A program made the translations under genes and the position numbers. DNA of 64,000 nt from Akkermansia sp. (GTDB taxonomy: Bacteria; Verrucomicrobiota; Verrucomicrobiia; Verrucomicrobiales; Akkermansiaceae). Below are positions 1 to 8,278 of the stretch, piece by piece (the stretch's first letter is position 1; each line of letters begins with the position of its first letter). The notes under the pieces were generated by a model. That model worked only from the letters and a program-made list of their open reading frames with translations. It was not told the origin of the DNA and searched no databases. The stretch covers positions 27,786 to 91,785 of the forward strand of contig JAUNER010000008.1 of NCBI GenBank assembly GCA_030525455.1. The letters are read 5' to 3'.

Positions 1-803
1 ACTTAGACGCCACAAATGCTCTGAACGTACCACCGGGACCGGAACGTGAAAAGCTGATGAAAGAACTCACCAAGCTGGGGGCAAAAGCTCCATCTCGTAG
101 TTCCTACTTCGGCATTGTAGACCTTTGCGGGTTTAAGAAAGACCGCTTCTACATCTACCAAGCTCACTGGCGTCCCAACCTCAAAATGGCTCATATCCTC
201 CCCCACTGGAACTGGCCGGACCGCGTAGGTGAAATCACACCGGTTCACGTCTACACCAGCGGTGATGAAGCTGAGCTCTTCCTCAATGGTAAATCCATGG
301 GCGTTCGCAAAAAGGGCAAAGGTGATAAAGACCGCTTCCGCTTAGTCTGGGAAGATGTGAAGTACGAACCGGGTACTCTCAAGGTAGTAGCTAAAAAGAA
401 TGGTCAACCCTGGGCTACTGAAACAATTAGCACCACGGGTAAACCAAAACAAATTAAAGCCTCTGCTGACCGCTCCGTCATCAAAGGCGATGGCTACGAC
501 CTCTCATACATCACCATCGAAGTATGTGACGAAAAAGGTCGCCAGGTTCCTCGTAGCAAAAATAAGCTTGCCTTTAAGGTAAGTGGTCCTGCCGACATCG
601 CCGGTATTTGTAACGGCGACCCAACTTCGCACATCACTATGGCAAACCCGGACAACAAGAAAGTCATGAAACTCCCTGCCTTTAACGGCATGGCTCAAGT
701 AGTGCTCCGCTCACGCCGCGGAGAGTCCGGTAAGGTGAAGTTACAAATTAAATCTGAAAGCGGGGAACTCACCCCGACCGCTGTAAACATCACCGTGAAA
801 TAG
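1..803 (+). CDS. Glycoside hydrolase family 2 (beta-galactosidase type), C-terminal part, cut by window edge
   Basis: The reading frame is open from base 3, so the start and the catalytic barrel lie upstream of the window. What remains is the end of the barrel (FGIVDLCGFKKDRFYIYQA), followed by a DUF4982-type beta-sandwich (around VHVYTSGDEAELFLNGKSMG, residues roughly 80-140 of the visible part) and a second immunoglobulin-like domain of the GH2 C5 type (SADRSVIKGDGYDLSYITIE onward). This order is typical of exo-acting GH2 beta-galactosidases of gut glycan degraders, which remove terminal beta-galactose outside the cytoplasm. The substrate cannot be read from the C-terminus. A strong hairpin terminator follows 36 bases after the stop. 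Confidence 0.85.
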   Translation, partial: LDATNALNVPPGPEREKLMKELTKLGAKAPSRSSYFGIVDLCGFKKDRFYIYQAHWRPNLKMAHILPHWNWPDRVGEITPVHVYTSGDEAELFLNGKSMGVRKKGKGDKDRFRLVWEDVKYEPGTLKVVAKKNGQPWATETISTTGKPKQIKASADRSVIKGDGYDLSYITIEVCDEKGRQVPRSKNKLAFKVSGPADIAGICNGDPTSHITMANPDNKKVMKLPAFNGMAQVVLRSRRGESGKVKLQIKSESGELTPTAVNITVK

Positions 804-839
804 AGCTAAGCAGACGCTACTCCATTTCTCTAATGGTAG

Positions 840-875
840 CCGCCACCTCGTAAAAATACAGGTGGCGGTTTTCTT
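840..875 (+). terminator. Rho-independent terminator after the GH2 gene
   Basis: A perfect 9-bp stem CCGCCACCT / AGGTGGCGG (840-848 with 860-868) is followed directly by TTTTCTTTT. It separates the GH2 gene from valS. Confidence 0.9.
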
Positions 876-940
876 TTATTCCCTCATACGAAAAGACAGA
901 AATTTTCGTCATAGGTGACACATAGAGACACAGGTATGGA

Positions 941-968
941 TTGAAAATTAAAAATTCCGTGATAGAAT
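941..968 (+). promoter_or_regulatory. Putative valS promoter, leaderless arrangement
   Basis: TTGAAA (941-946), a 16-base spacer and TAGAAT (963-968) resemble a sigma-70 promoter. The valS ATG begins at 976, seven bases after the -10 box, which is where transcription would be expected to start. There is no room for a ribosome binding site. Confidence 0.6.
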
Positions 969-975
969 TTTCGCC

Positions 976-3642
976 ATGTCTGATCTGCCTAAAGCCTATG
1001 ACCCATCTCTAGTGGAAGAGAAGTGGCAAACTCGCTGGATTGATGAAGAGTGTTTCAAAGCAAACCCGGATTCTGCAAAACCGGCTTATTCCGTTGTCAT
1101 TCCGCCGCCAAACGTAACCGGCGTTCTTCACCTAGGCCACGTACTCAATAACACCATTCAGGATATTCTGGTGCGTCGTGCTCGTCAAAAAGGCTATGAA
1201 GCACTCTGGCTACCCGGTACAGACCATGCCGGCATCGCTACACAAGTGCGTGTAGAAAAAGATTTACGCCAAACTACCGGACAAACACGCCACGATTTAG
1301 GCCGTGAAGCCTTCCTTGAAAAAGTTTGGGAATGGAAAGAAAAGCATGGCGGCATCATCATCAACCAATTACACAAACTAGGGTGTTCCTGTGACTGGGA
1401 TAGAGAACGCTTCACCATGGATGAAGAGTACACCCGTGCCGTAGGTCAGGTATTTATCGACTTATTTAAAGAAGGGCTTATCTACCGCGGTCAACGCATG
1501 GTAAACTGGTGCCCGGTTTCTCTCACGGCTCTGTCTGATGAAGAAGTCATAATGACCGAGCAAAAGAGCAAACTTTACACCGTTCTTTACAAGCTCGAAG
1601 ACGGTTCAGGAGCTCTTCATGTAGCCACGACTCGCCCGGAAACAATCATGGCTGACGTGGCTGTGGCAGTAAACCCCAATGACCCTCGTTACGCCCACCT
1701 CATCGGTAAAAAAGTCATGCGTCCGCTTAATTCTACCCCCATCCCCATCATCGGTGATGAGTACGTAGAAATTGAGTTCGGTACAGGTGCTCTGAAAATT
1801 ACCCCTGCTCATGACAAGGCTGACTTTGAAATCGGTCAAAAATTCAACCTCGAAATCATCGACATCCTTACACCGGATGGGCACATTAACTGCCCGGATT
1901 GTCCGGAACTTCACGGCATGGAACGCTTTGCCGCTCGTGATAAGTCCGTAGAGCTTCTCGAAGCCGCCGGTCTCTTGGTCAAGGTAGAAGATTACGACAA
2001 TAAAGTAGGCTTCTCTGAACGAGCTAATGTACCAATCGAACCACGCTTATCTATGCAGTGGTTCTTAAAATACCCATGTGTCAAAGAAGCCGCTGAAGCC
2101 GTGGCTAATGGCGACATTACCTTCCGCCCGGCTCGCTGGGCAAAAACCTATGCTCACTGGCTGGAAAACATTCAGGACTGGTGTATTTCTCGCCAGCTCT
2201 GGTGGGGGCACCGCATCCCGGTTTGGTACCGCAAAGATAAGGCCGACGAATTACGCAATGCACCATCTCTGGACGCACAAGCATTGGCTGACGGCTCACT
2301 TTACGTTGGCACTACTCCCCCGGCTGATGCTGAGAACTGGGTTCAAGACTCTGACGTGATGGATACTTGGTTCTCATCATGGTTGTGGCCATTTGCCACC
2401 ATGGATGATGAAACTCGTGCCAAATTCTATCCGACAACTGATTTGGTCACAGGTCCGGACATTATATTCTTCTGGGTAGCACGCATGATTATGGCCGGCT
2501 ACCGCTTCCAGGAGAAGAAGCCATTTAGCAACGTCTTCTTTACCTCCATTATCCGCGATAAAATTGGCAGAAAGATGAGTAAGTCCCTAGGGAACTCACC
2601 GGACCCCTTAGACCTCATCGCCAACTATGGTGCAGACGGCTTACGTTTCGGGCTGATGCGAATTGCACCCACAGGGACGGACGTTCGCTTCGACGAAAAC
2701 CAAATCAGCGAAGGTCGCAATTTCGCCAATAAACTGTACAATGCTACTCGCTTCCGCATGATGCAAGGTGATGTGGATAAAGAGGTAGCTCCTAAGTTCT
2801 CTGCTGTTCACATCGCTATCATCTCTAAGCTAAAGCAACTTCACTCAGACGTTGAAAAAGCTCTGGCTGATTACGAATTTAACTCGCTCATCCAGTCACT
2901 TTATCAATTCTTCTGGACGGAATACTGCGACCGCTTCATGGAAGCAATCAAGGGCGATTTACGCGATGGGGCATCTCCGGAAAACAAGGCCGCTACTCTG
3001 TATACGATTGATACCGTATTACGTCACTATCTGGCATTACTTCACCCGGTCATGCCTCACATCACAGAAGAACTCTGGGCATCTCTCGGGTTTGCCGAAG
3101 ATGGTAAGCCTCTCATGCTCACAGCCCTACCTTCACCGGATTCTTTGTTGGCCGGCTTAAGTGATGACCAAATCAGCTTGGCTTGCACTCAAGCGGCCGC
3201 CCTCTACGACACTGCTAACAAAGCCAGAAACCTAAAAGCAGAATACGATTTATCAAAGAATAAGAACGTCAGCTTTATCCTAAAAACCGGACACAACATT
3301 CCGCAGGATTTACTCAACCGACTTTCTATTTTGGCAAACGCCAAGGCTGTTACTCTGGATGCCACTTATGTAGCACCTAAGGGTACACCTGCCGCTCTTA
3401 CGGCTCTTGGTGAGTTATTCCTCCCATTAGAGGGGCTCATTGATGTGGCCGCCGAACGTGAACGTCTGACCAAAGAACTAGACAAAATAGCCAAGGAAAT
3501 CACTAAATCTAATGCAAAACTGGGCAACCCCAATTTTGCAGAACGTGCTCCGGCTGAAGTCGTTAACCAAGAACGCGAACGTCTGGCTACTTGGGAATCA
3601 AAGAAAGCTCAGTTGGAAGCTATGCTTGCAGCTCTGGCATAA
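976..3642 (+). CDS. valS: Valyl-tRNA synthetase
   Basis: Class I aminoacyl-tRNA synthetase that charges tRNA-Val in the cytoplasm. At 888 residues it has the usual family length. The HIGH motif appears as HLGH (residues 52-55) after PPPNVTG, and KMSKS is at residues 533-537. The editing (CP1) domain lies between them and contains TTRPETIMADVAVAV and the GTGALKITPAHD segment. The C-terminus carries the tRNA-binding coiled coil typical of ValRS (LEGLIDVAAERERLTKELDK and following). The ATG at 976 is chosen because MSDLPKAYDP fits the family N-terminus and because a promoter-like element ends just before it. Confidence 0.97.
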   Translation: MSDLPKAYDPSLVEEKWQTRWIDEECFKANPDSAKPAYSVVIPPPNVTGVLHLGHVLNNTIQDILVRRARQKGYEALWLPGTDHAGIATQVRVEKDLRQTTGQTRHDLGREAFLEKVWEWKEKHGGIIINQLHKLGCSCDWDRERFTMDEEYTRAVGQVFIDLFKEGLIYRGQRMVNWCPVSLTALSDEEVIMTEQKSKLYTVLYKLEDGSGALHVATTRPETIMADVAVAVNPNDPRYAHLIGKKVMRPLNSTPIPIIGDEYVEIEFGTGALKITPAHDKADFEIGQKFNLEIIDILTPDGHINCPDCPELHGMERFAARDKSVELLEAAGLLVKVEDYDNKVGFSERANVPIEPRLSMQWFLKYPCVKEAAEAVANGDITFRPARWAKTYAHWLENIQDWCISRQLWWGHRIPVWYRKDKADELRNAPSLDAQALADGSLYVGTTPPADAENWVQDSDVMDTWFSSWLWPFATMDDETRAKFYPTTDLVTGPDIIFFWVARMIMAGYRFQEKKPFSNVFFTSIIRDKIGRKMSKSLGNSPDPLDLIANYGADGLRFGLMRIAPTGTDVRFDENQISEGRNFANKLYNATRFRMMQGDVDKEVAPKFSAVHIAIISKLKQLHSDVEKALADYEFNSLIQSLYQFFWTEYCDRFMEAIKGDLRDGASPENKAATLYTIDTVLRHYLALLHPVMPHITEELWASLGFAEDGKPLMLTALPSPDSLLAGLSDDQISLACTQAAALYDTANKARNLKAEYDLSKNKNVSFILKTGHNIPQDLLNRLSILANAKAVTLDATYVAPKGTPAALTALGELFLPLEGLIDVAAERERLTKELDKIAKEITKSNAKLGNPNFAERAPAEVVNQERERLATWESKKAQLEAMLAALA

Positions 3643-3671
3643 TCTGTATTTAACACAACCCCCGACTACCC

Positions 3672-4514
3672 GTGAATAACCTTAAACAGTATTTCTCCGA
3701 GTTTCCACAATTCCCGGAATTACTGGAAGCCGTAGGCATTACTTCTCTTCAAGATTTTGCAAAAATTGATTCATCTAAAGTTTTACCGGAGCTTTACCAG
3801 GCAAAACGCTTGCTGAATATTGAGACAGAAATTCCCGTTGCCCACGTATTTAAATTCTGGATTGAACGTGCCCTCATCGACGAAAAAGCTTCGTTACCGG
3901 AGAAAATACCGACACCTGAAGAAATCCCTACGGCCAAGCTCATTGCGCCGATTCCTCAAGAAACACAGGAACAAAGTAAACCTCACGGTCATAAGCATTT
4001 AGCTGATGAACATGGTTTGCTAAAAAACAAATCTGACAAAGCATTCAAGCAAAATAATTGCTACGCACCCGCTAAGTATTGCGAGCATAGTGAACACAAA
4101 GAAAAAAGCCATTTCCGACGCAAAGGAATAAAGCACCCCGCTCCTTTCAAGACATTGCTTGGGGCTATTTGTACGATTTTCCTTTACTTATCTATTCTAA
4201 TTGCAGCAGCCTTTATTGCTGATAAAATCATAGAAGACATCAAGGGGATAAAATTCATCATTATCGGATTCTCACCGTTGCTTCTATCCTCTATCCTTTA
4301 CCTATGTATCTCTCGTAGCAGGAAGTGTAGTATTTGCAGGGCTAAACTTTTCTCATTCCGCTCATACACAAGAAACAAAAACGCTCACAAAATACCCGGA
4401 TTCGGTTATGTGCTGTCTACAGCATTGCACATCGTCCTATTCAGATGGTTCCGTTGCCCGGCTTGTGGTTCTACCCAAAAAATCAATATCTTCCGTTTCC
4501 TAAAAAGAAAATAG
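3672..4514 (+). CDS. Unknown protein: helical DUF4332-like N-terminus, two membrane helices, C-terminal zinc ribbon
   Basis: No known function is recognised. The start is GTG; no in-frame ATG precedes it, and valS ends 29 bases upstream. Residues 1-75 form a helical region (FPELLEAVGITSLQDFAKID) resembling the helix-hairpin-helix-like DUF4332 fold. Residues 90-160 are charged and low in complexity. Two hydrophobic segments follow (about 163-185 and 195-212). After them a split zinc ribbon is visible: CSIC, then about 40 residues later CPAC. The chain ends in basic residues (FRFLKRK). It may be an inner-membrane protein with a cytoplasmic metal-binding tail. Cotranscription with valS is possible but not shown. 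Confidence 0.7.
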   Translation: MNNLKQYFSEFPQFPELLEAVGITSLQDFAKIDSSKVLPELYQAKRLLNIETEIPVAHVFKFWIERALIDEKASLPEKIPTPEEIPTAKLIAPIPQETQEQSKPHGHKHLADEHGLLKNKSDKAFKQNNCYAPAKYCEHSEHKEKSHFRRKGIKHPAPFKTLLGAICTIFLYLSILIAAAFIADKIIEDIKGIKFIIIGFSPLLLSSILYLCISRSRKCSICRAKLFSFRSYTRNKNAHKIPGFGYVLSTALHIVLFRWFRCPACGSTQKINIFRFLKRK

Positions 4515-4637
4515 AAGTACTGAGTTTCTACTGATAACTCAGCTTATCTCTCATAGTCTGCGTGCATTTTGCGATTCAGCGAATAAACCTGGTTTAGCAA
4601 CGTAGTTCTCGCTTCTTACTCGCTTATCATCCAGCAT

Positions 4638-5246
4638 CTACAAAGATGTACGACCATTCAAGGCTTTCATCAATGTTACCGCATCTGCATGACTAAGCCC
4701 GGCACCAGCAGGCAAGCCCTGAGCCGGGCGAGATATTCTGCAGTTCATCGGCTTAAGTAATTGATGTAAATAAGTTGCTGTAGCCTCACCATCCAAATCC
4801 ACCCCCGTGGCTAAAATAATCTCACAGTTGGGAATTTTTGAAACTCTCTGTACAAGAGACTCGATATTGAGGTCTTCCGGCTCAACATCATCTAAGGGAG
4901 ACAACTTACCGCCTAAACAATGATATAAGCCTTTGTAAGCATTACTTCTCTCTATGGGAATCACATCTGTAGCATTCTCTACTACACAAATTGTTTCTCT
5001 GTCTCTGCCCTCATCTTTACAGGCATCGCATAATTCCCCATTCACGCTAAAAAATCCGCATTCCGGACAAAAACTCATCGTACCCACTGCCTCTTGAATC
5101 GCCTTGGCTATGTCTAATGCAGATGCATTCTGCCCTTGCAACATCCACAAGGCCATTCGCTCCGCACCACGCGTGCCTATACCGGGGAGCTTTTTTAAAG
5201 CATTGATGAGTTCAATAATCGGAATCGGGTAATCTAATTGCTTCAT
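4638..5246 (-). CDS. recR: Recombination mediator RecR
   Basis: RecR acts with RecF and RecO to load RecA at single-strand gaps. The 202 residues match the family length. An N-terminal helix-hairpin-helix (LKKLPGIGTRGAERMA) is followed by a four-cysteine zinc finger (C60, C63, C73, C76) and a Toprim domain (ICVVENATDVIPIE and ATGVDLDGEATATYL). A small membrane protein gene lies upstream on the same strand with a 27-base gap, so the two may be cotranscribed. The ATG has no Shine-Dalgarno sequence. Confidence 0.97.
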   Translation of the reverse strand: MKQLDYPIPIIELINALKKLPGIGTRGAERMALWMLQGQNASALDIAKAIQEAVGTMSFCPECGFFSVNGELCDACKDEGRDRETICVVENATDVIPIERSNAYKGLYHCLGGKLSPLDDVEPEDLNIESLVQRVSKIPNCEIILATGVDLDGEATATYLHQLLKPMNCRISRPAQGLPAGAGLSHADAVTLMKALNGRTSL

Positions 5247-5273
5247 GTTTCTAAGGTAATTTAGTAATTCAAC

Positions 5274-5690
5274 TCACTTTTTGACCGGAAAAATCAAAAC
5301 AAGCATCCCTGCAAATGTACATGAAATCATAGGAGACAGAGCATTATAAAACACGCCCCATAGCGATAACACAGGCACGGCACCCGCTAAGAGAATCAAA
5401 AACCATAATAAAATGCCTAATCGACGCCAAATCGTGTGCATCATTAGCAAGGCACCAGTCAAGCTACACGTCAGTATAATGGTCAGTATGAATCCCGCTA
5501 TGGGTGAAAGCATCGCCGCATCCTCCGGCAAATACATAGGAGCCCCCATCATCAACTGCTGTAGCTCATACACCCAGAGTGTGGATATGCCTAAATAATA
5601 AAGAAATACCAAAAGAACAAGCCCCAAAAATGAGTATAATGCCCAACACATGAGCATTTTATCTTGTTTACTCTTGGCGGCTAATTTCAT
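5274..5690 (-). CDS. Small four-helix membrane protein, function unknown
   Basis: 138 residues with four hydrophobic segments (about 14-35, 63-85, 91-112 and 115-135), and no motif that I recognise. It sits between the fabF terminator and recR on the same strand, so it probably begins a two-gene unit with recR. It could be any small polytopic inner-membrane protein. The overall pattern and clean frame support it as a real gene. Confidence 0.65.
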   Translation of the reverse strand: MKLAAKSKQDKMLMCWALYSFLGLVLLVFLYYLGISTLWVYELQQLMMGAPMYLPEDAAMLSPIAGFILTIILTCSLTGALLMMHTIWRRLGILLWFLILLAGAVPVLSLWGVFYNALSPMISCTFAGMLVLIFPVKK

Positions 5691-5699
5691 AGAAAAGAA

Positions 5700-5748
5700 A
5701 GCGGAAGCGACGACATTCCAGTCTGAACCTAAATGTCGCCCTTCCGCT
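5700..5748 (-). terminator. Rho-independent terminator after fabF
   Basis: Read on the minus strand, AGCGGAAG plus a second arm ending in GACATT pairs with AATGTC plus CTTCCGCT across a 13-base loop. TTCTTTTC follows. It lies 28 bases after the fabF stop. Confidence 0.85.
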
Positions 5749-5775
5749 ATAAAGAATACTTATCTAGCGAAGAGA

Positions 5776-7023
5776 TTAAGCGAATCTCTTCACGATAACA
5801 GAAGAGTTATGACCACCGAAGCCGAAAGAGTTGCTTAAGCAAGCATCGATGCGAGCTTCACGAGCCTTATTCGGTACGCAGTCAATGTCACATTCCGGAT
5901 CCTGATTGAATACGTTAATGGTCGGAGGAACAATGTTATCCTGCATAGCCATGAGACATGCGGCAAGTTCCACACCACCGGCAGCACCAAGCAAGTGACC
6001 TGTCATAGACTTTGTAGAGCTGATAAGCAAGCCATTTGTTGCGTAGTCACCAAAGACTTTCTTAAGTGCCTTCACTTCGCAAATGTCACCTAGCGGAGTA
6101 GATGTACCGTGGGTATTAACATACTGGATGTCTTCCGGCTTCATACCTGCGTGATCCAGAGCCATCTGCATACAACGAGCAGCACCACGGCCTTCCGGGT
6201 CCGGAGCAGTTAAGTGATAAGCATCAGCAGAAATACCATAGCCTACTAATTCAGCATAGATTCTAGCACCGCGAGCCTGAGCGTGTTCAAGTGTTTCAAG
6301 AACAACAACACCGGCACCTTCACCCATCACAAAGCCATCACGATCAACATCGTACGGACGAGAAGCGGTCTGAGGGTCATCGTTGCGAGTACTCAATGCC
6401 TTCATATTACTGAAACCGGCTACACCTGTCGGCAAAATAGTAGCTTCAGCACCACCACAAATCATAACGTCGGCATCACCGAACTTCATGATACGCCAAG
6501 ATTCACCAATGTTGTGGTTTGATGTAGCACAAGCAGTAACGATGGACATATTAGGACCACCGAAGCCATATTCCATAGAAATAAGGCCGGATGCAATGTT
6601 GCTAATCATGTAAGGAATCATGAATGGAGAAACGCGACCTGGTCCCTTGGAAAGCAAAGCGGTGTGCTGGGTTTCCAATGTACCCAAACCACCAATACCA
6701 CTACCAACCATAACACCGATGCGGGTCTTATCTTCAACTTCCAAATCAAGCCCGGCATCTTTGATAGCCATCCCGGCTGCACCCATTGCAAAGTGGGTAA
6801 AGCGGTCTACTCGGCGAGAATCTTTTGGTGTCTTAAAATATGGAGTAGGGTCGAAATCTTTTACTTCACCAGCAATCTGAGTTGTGTACTCAGAAACATC
6901 CATGGATTTAATTGTGTCAATGCCACAACGGCCTGCTTTCATAGCTTCCCATGTTGTAGCGAGATCATTGCCTAATGGGCTGATCACTCCGATACCGGTA
7001 ATAACGATTCTACGGTCGTTCAT
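5776..7023 (-). CDS. fabF: 3-oxoacyl-[acyl-carrier-protein] synthase II (KAS II)
   Basis: Condensing enzyme that elongates acyl-ACP in fatty acid synthesis. The 415-residue protein starting at MNDRRIVITGIGVISPLGND fits KAS II; a longer frame to 7056 adds 11 residues with no family match. The nucleophile is Cys165 in VTACATSNH. The two catalytic histidines are in THGTSTPLGD and SMTGHLLGAAGG. The C-terminal NSFGFGGHNSS loop is present. The usual partner genes acpP and fabG are not adjacent here. A terminator follows the stop, and a promoter-like element precedes the start, so the gene is probably monocistronic. Confidence 0.95.
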   Translation of the reverse strand: MNDRRIVITGIGVISPLGNDLATTWEAMKAGRCGIDTIKSMDVSEYTTQIAGEVKDFDPTPYFKTPKDSRRVDRFTHFAMGAAGMAIKDAGLDLEVEDKTRIGVMVGSGIGGLGTLETQHTALLSKGPGRVSPFMIPYMISNIASGLISMEYGFGGPNMSIVTACATSNHNIGESWRIMKFGDADVMICGGAEATILPTGVAGFSNMKALSTRNDDPQTASRPYDVDRDGFVMGEGAGVVVLETLEHAQARGARIYAELVGYGISADAYHLTAPDPEGRGAARCMQMALDHAGMKPEDIQYVNTHGTSTPLGDICEVKALKKVFGDYATNGLLISSTKSMTGHLLGAAGGVELAACLMAMQDNIVPPTINVFNQDPECDIDCVPNKAREARIDACLSNSFGFGGHNSSVIVKRFA

Positions 7024-7060
7024 AATATGTGATGTGTGTTGCAGATAACGGTTCACTTAA

Positions 7061-7087
7061 GGTATATGACATTTCTCAAAAGGTCAA
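7061..7087 (-). promoter_or_regulatory. Putative fabF promoter
   Basis: On the minus strand TTGACC (7082-7087) and TATACC (7061-7066) are separated by 15 bases, shorter than the ideal 17. This leaves a leader of about 30 bases before the ATG, with no purine-rich ribosome binding site. Confidence 0.4.
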
Positions 7088-7166
7088 GCATATCTCGTCC
7101 ATCTCCCCCGAGATTAGCCACTTTTTTTAACATTTCCTAACTATTTTCCCATAAATACACGCAATT

Positions 7167-8249
7167 TTAACAAATGCCATTTTCAAAATCCAATAAAAGT
7201 TGTTCCCATGTTTCCGGGTTTTCTTCTCTAGATTTTGACAAACTTAGTCCCATGAGTCGTATATTTTTGCTACTTTGTTCAAACTGTTCCAACAAAGCTC
7301 TGGCTGTCGCCAAAAATTGAGCTTCTGTCTGAAGGTTTTCCGGCAGAGTAAGGCTACGTGTCTTTTGCACAAAATCGGGGAATTTTATTTTCAGAGTTAA
7401 ACAATTCCCCTGAAATCCCGTTCTTTTCAAACGCCGCATCAGTTCTGTGACTAATTCAGGCAGATAGACCTCATGAGCTTCCTGCATGGTTAAATCACGC
7501 TCGTAGGTTTCTTCGCACCCGACTGTTTTTCTGATTCTAAATGGTTCCACCGGACGTTCATCCACCCCTCTGGAAAAACAATAAAACACATAACCAACTT
7601 TTCCGAAATGCTGTAAGAGATACGACAACTCCTTTTCTCTCAAATCTGCCCCTACCCTTATCCCTAGTCTATGCATTCTCTCGGCAGTTGCTCGCCCTAC
7701 TCCCCAAAATGCTTCCACAGGAAGTTTTGCAATGAATTCCTCTGCCTTTGACGGATGAATCGTGAACAAACCATTCGGTTTGCGATAATCCGATGCAATT
7801 TTTGCCAAGAATTTATTATACGACACCCCGGCTGACGCCGTTAATGCCAGTTCTTGGCGAATGTCGTATTTTATCCTCCTTGCCACATCTACGGCGAGTT
7901 CTATGCCTTGCTTATTTTCCGTTACATCTAAAAATGCTTCATCTAGTGATATTGGTTCAACCAAATCTGTATACCTATGAAAAATTTGGTGAATTTGCCG
8001 CGAAACATCCTTGTACACATTCATTCTTCCGGGCACAAAAATCAACTGCGGACATAGTTTTTTTGCCTTTACGGACGACATGGCAGAATGAACACCAAAC
8101 TGCCGAGCTTCATAACTGGCCGCAGCTACCACTCCTCTGAGCTCAGCATTCCCAACGGCAATAGGCTTACCCCGCAAACAAGGGTTATCCCGTTGCTCTA
8201 TTGATGCATAAAAAGCATCCATGTCGACATGAATGATTTTTCTCTGCAT
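7167..8249 (-). CDS. dinB: DNA polymerase IV (Y-family)
   Basis: Translesion polymerase of the DinB group, 360 residues. The catalytic acidic residues are D9 in HVDMDAFYAS and D103/E104 in ISLDEAFLDVT. The steric region (YEARQFGVHSAM) and the little-finger domain in the C-terminal third are present. The tail contains QLLLDF, which resembles a sliding-clamp binding peptide. It lies between the M16 peptidase and fabF, with no apparent functional link to either. I saw no LexA-type operator in the short upstream gap. Confidence 0.95.
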   Translation of the reverse strand: MQRKIIHVDMDAFYASIEQRDNPCLRGKPIAVGNAELRGVVAAASYEARQFGVHSAMSSVKAKKLCPQLIFVPGRMNVYKDVSRQIHQIFHRYTDLVEPISLDEAFLDVTENKQGIELAVDVARRIKYDIRQELALTASAGVSYNKFLAKIASDYRKPNGLFTIHPSKAEEFIAKLPVEAFWGVGRATAERMHRLGIRVGADLREKELSYLLQHFGKVGYVFYCFSRGVDERPVEPFRIRKTVGCEETYERDLTMQEAHEVYLPELVTELMRRLKRTGFQGNCLTLKIKFPDFVQKTRSLTLPENLQTEAQFLATARALLEQFEQSSKNIRLMGLSLSKSREENPETWEQLLLDFENGIC

Positions 8250-8278
8250 ACTGAGAATTAAATTTCCCTCATCTCACC

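Noticed and set aside
7024..7056. Longer start of fabF at 7056
   Set aside because: The first 11 residues are not family-like; MNDRRIVITG at 7023 is the standard KAS II start.
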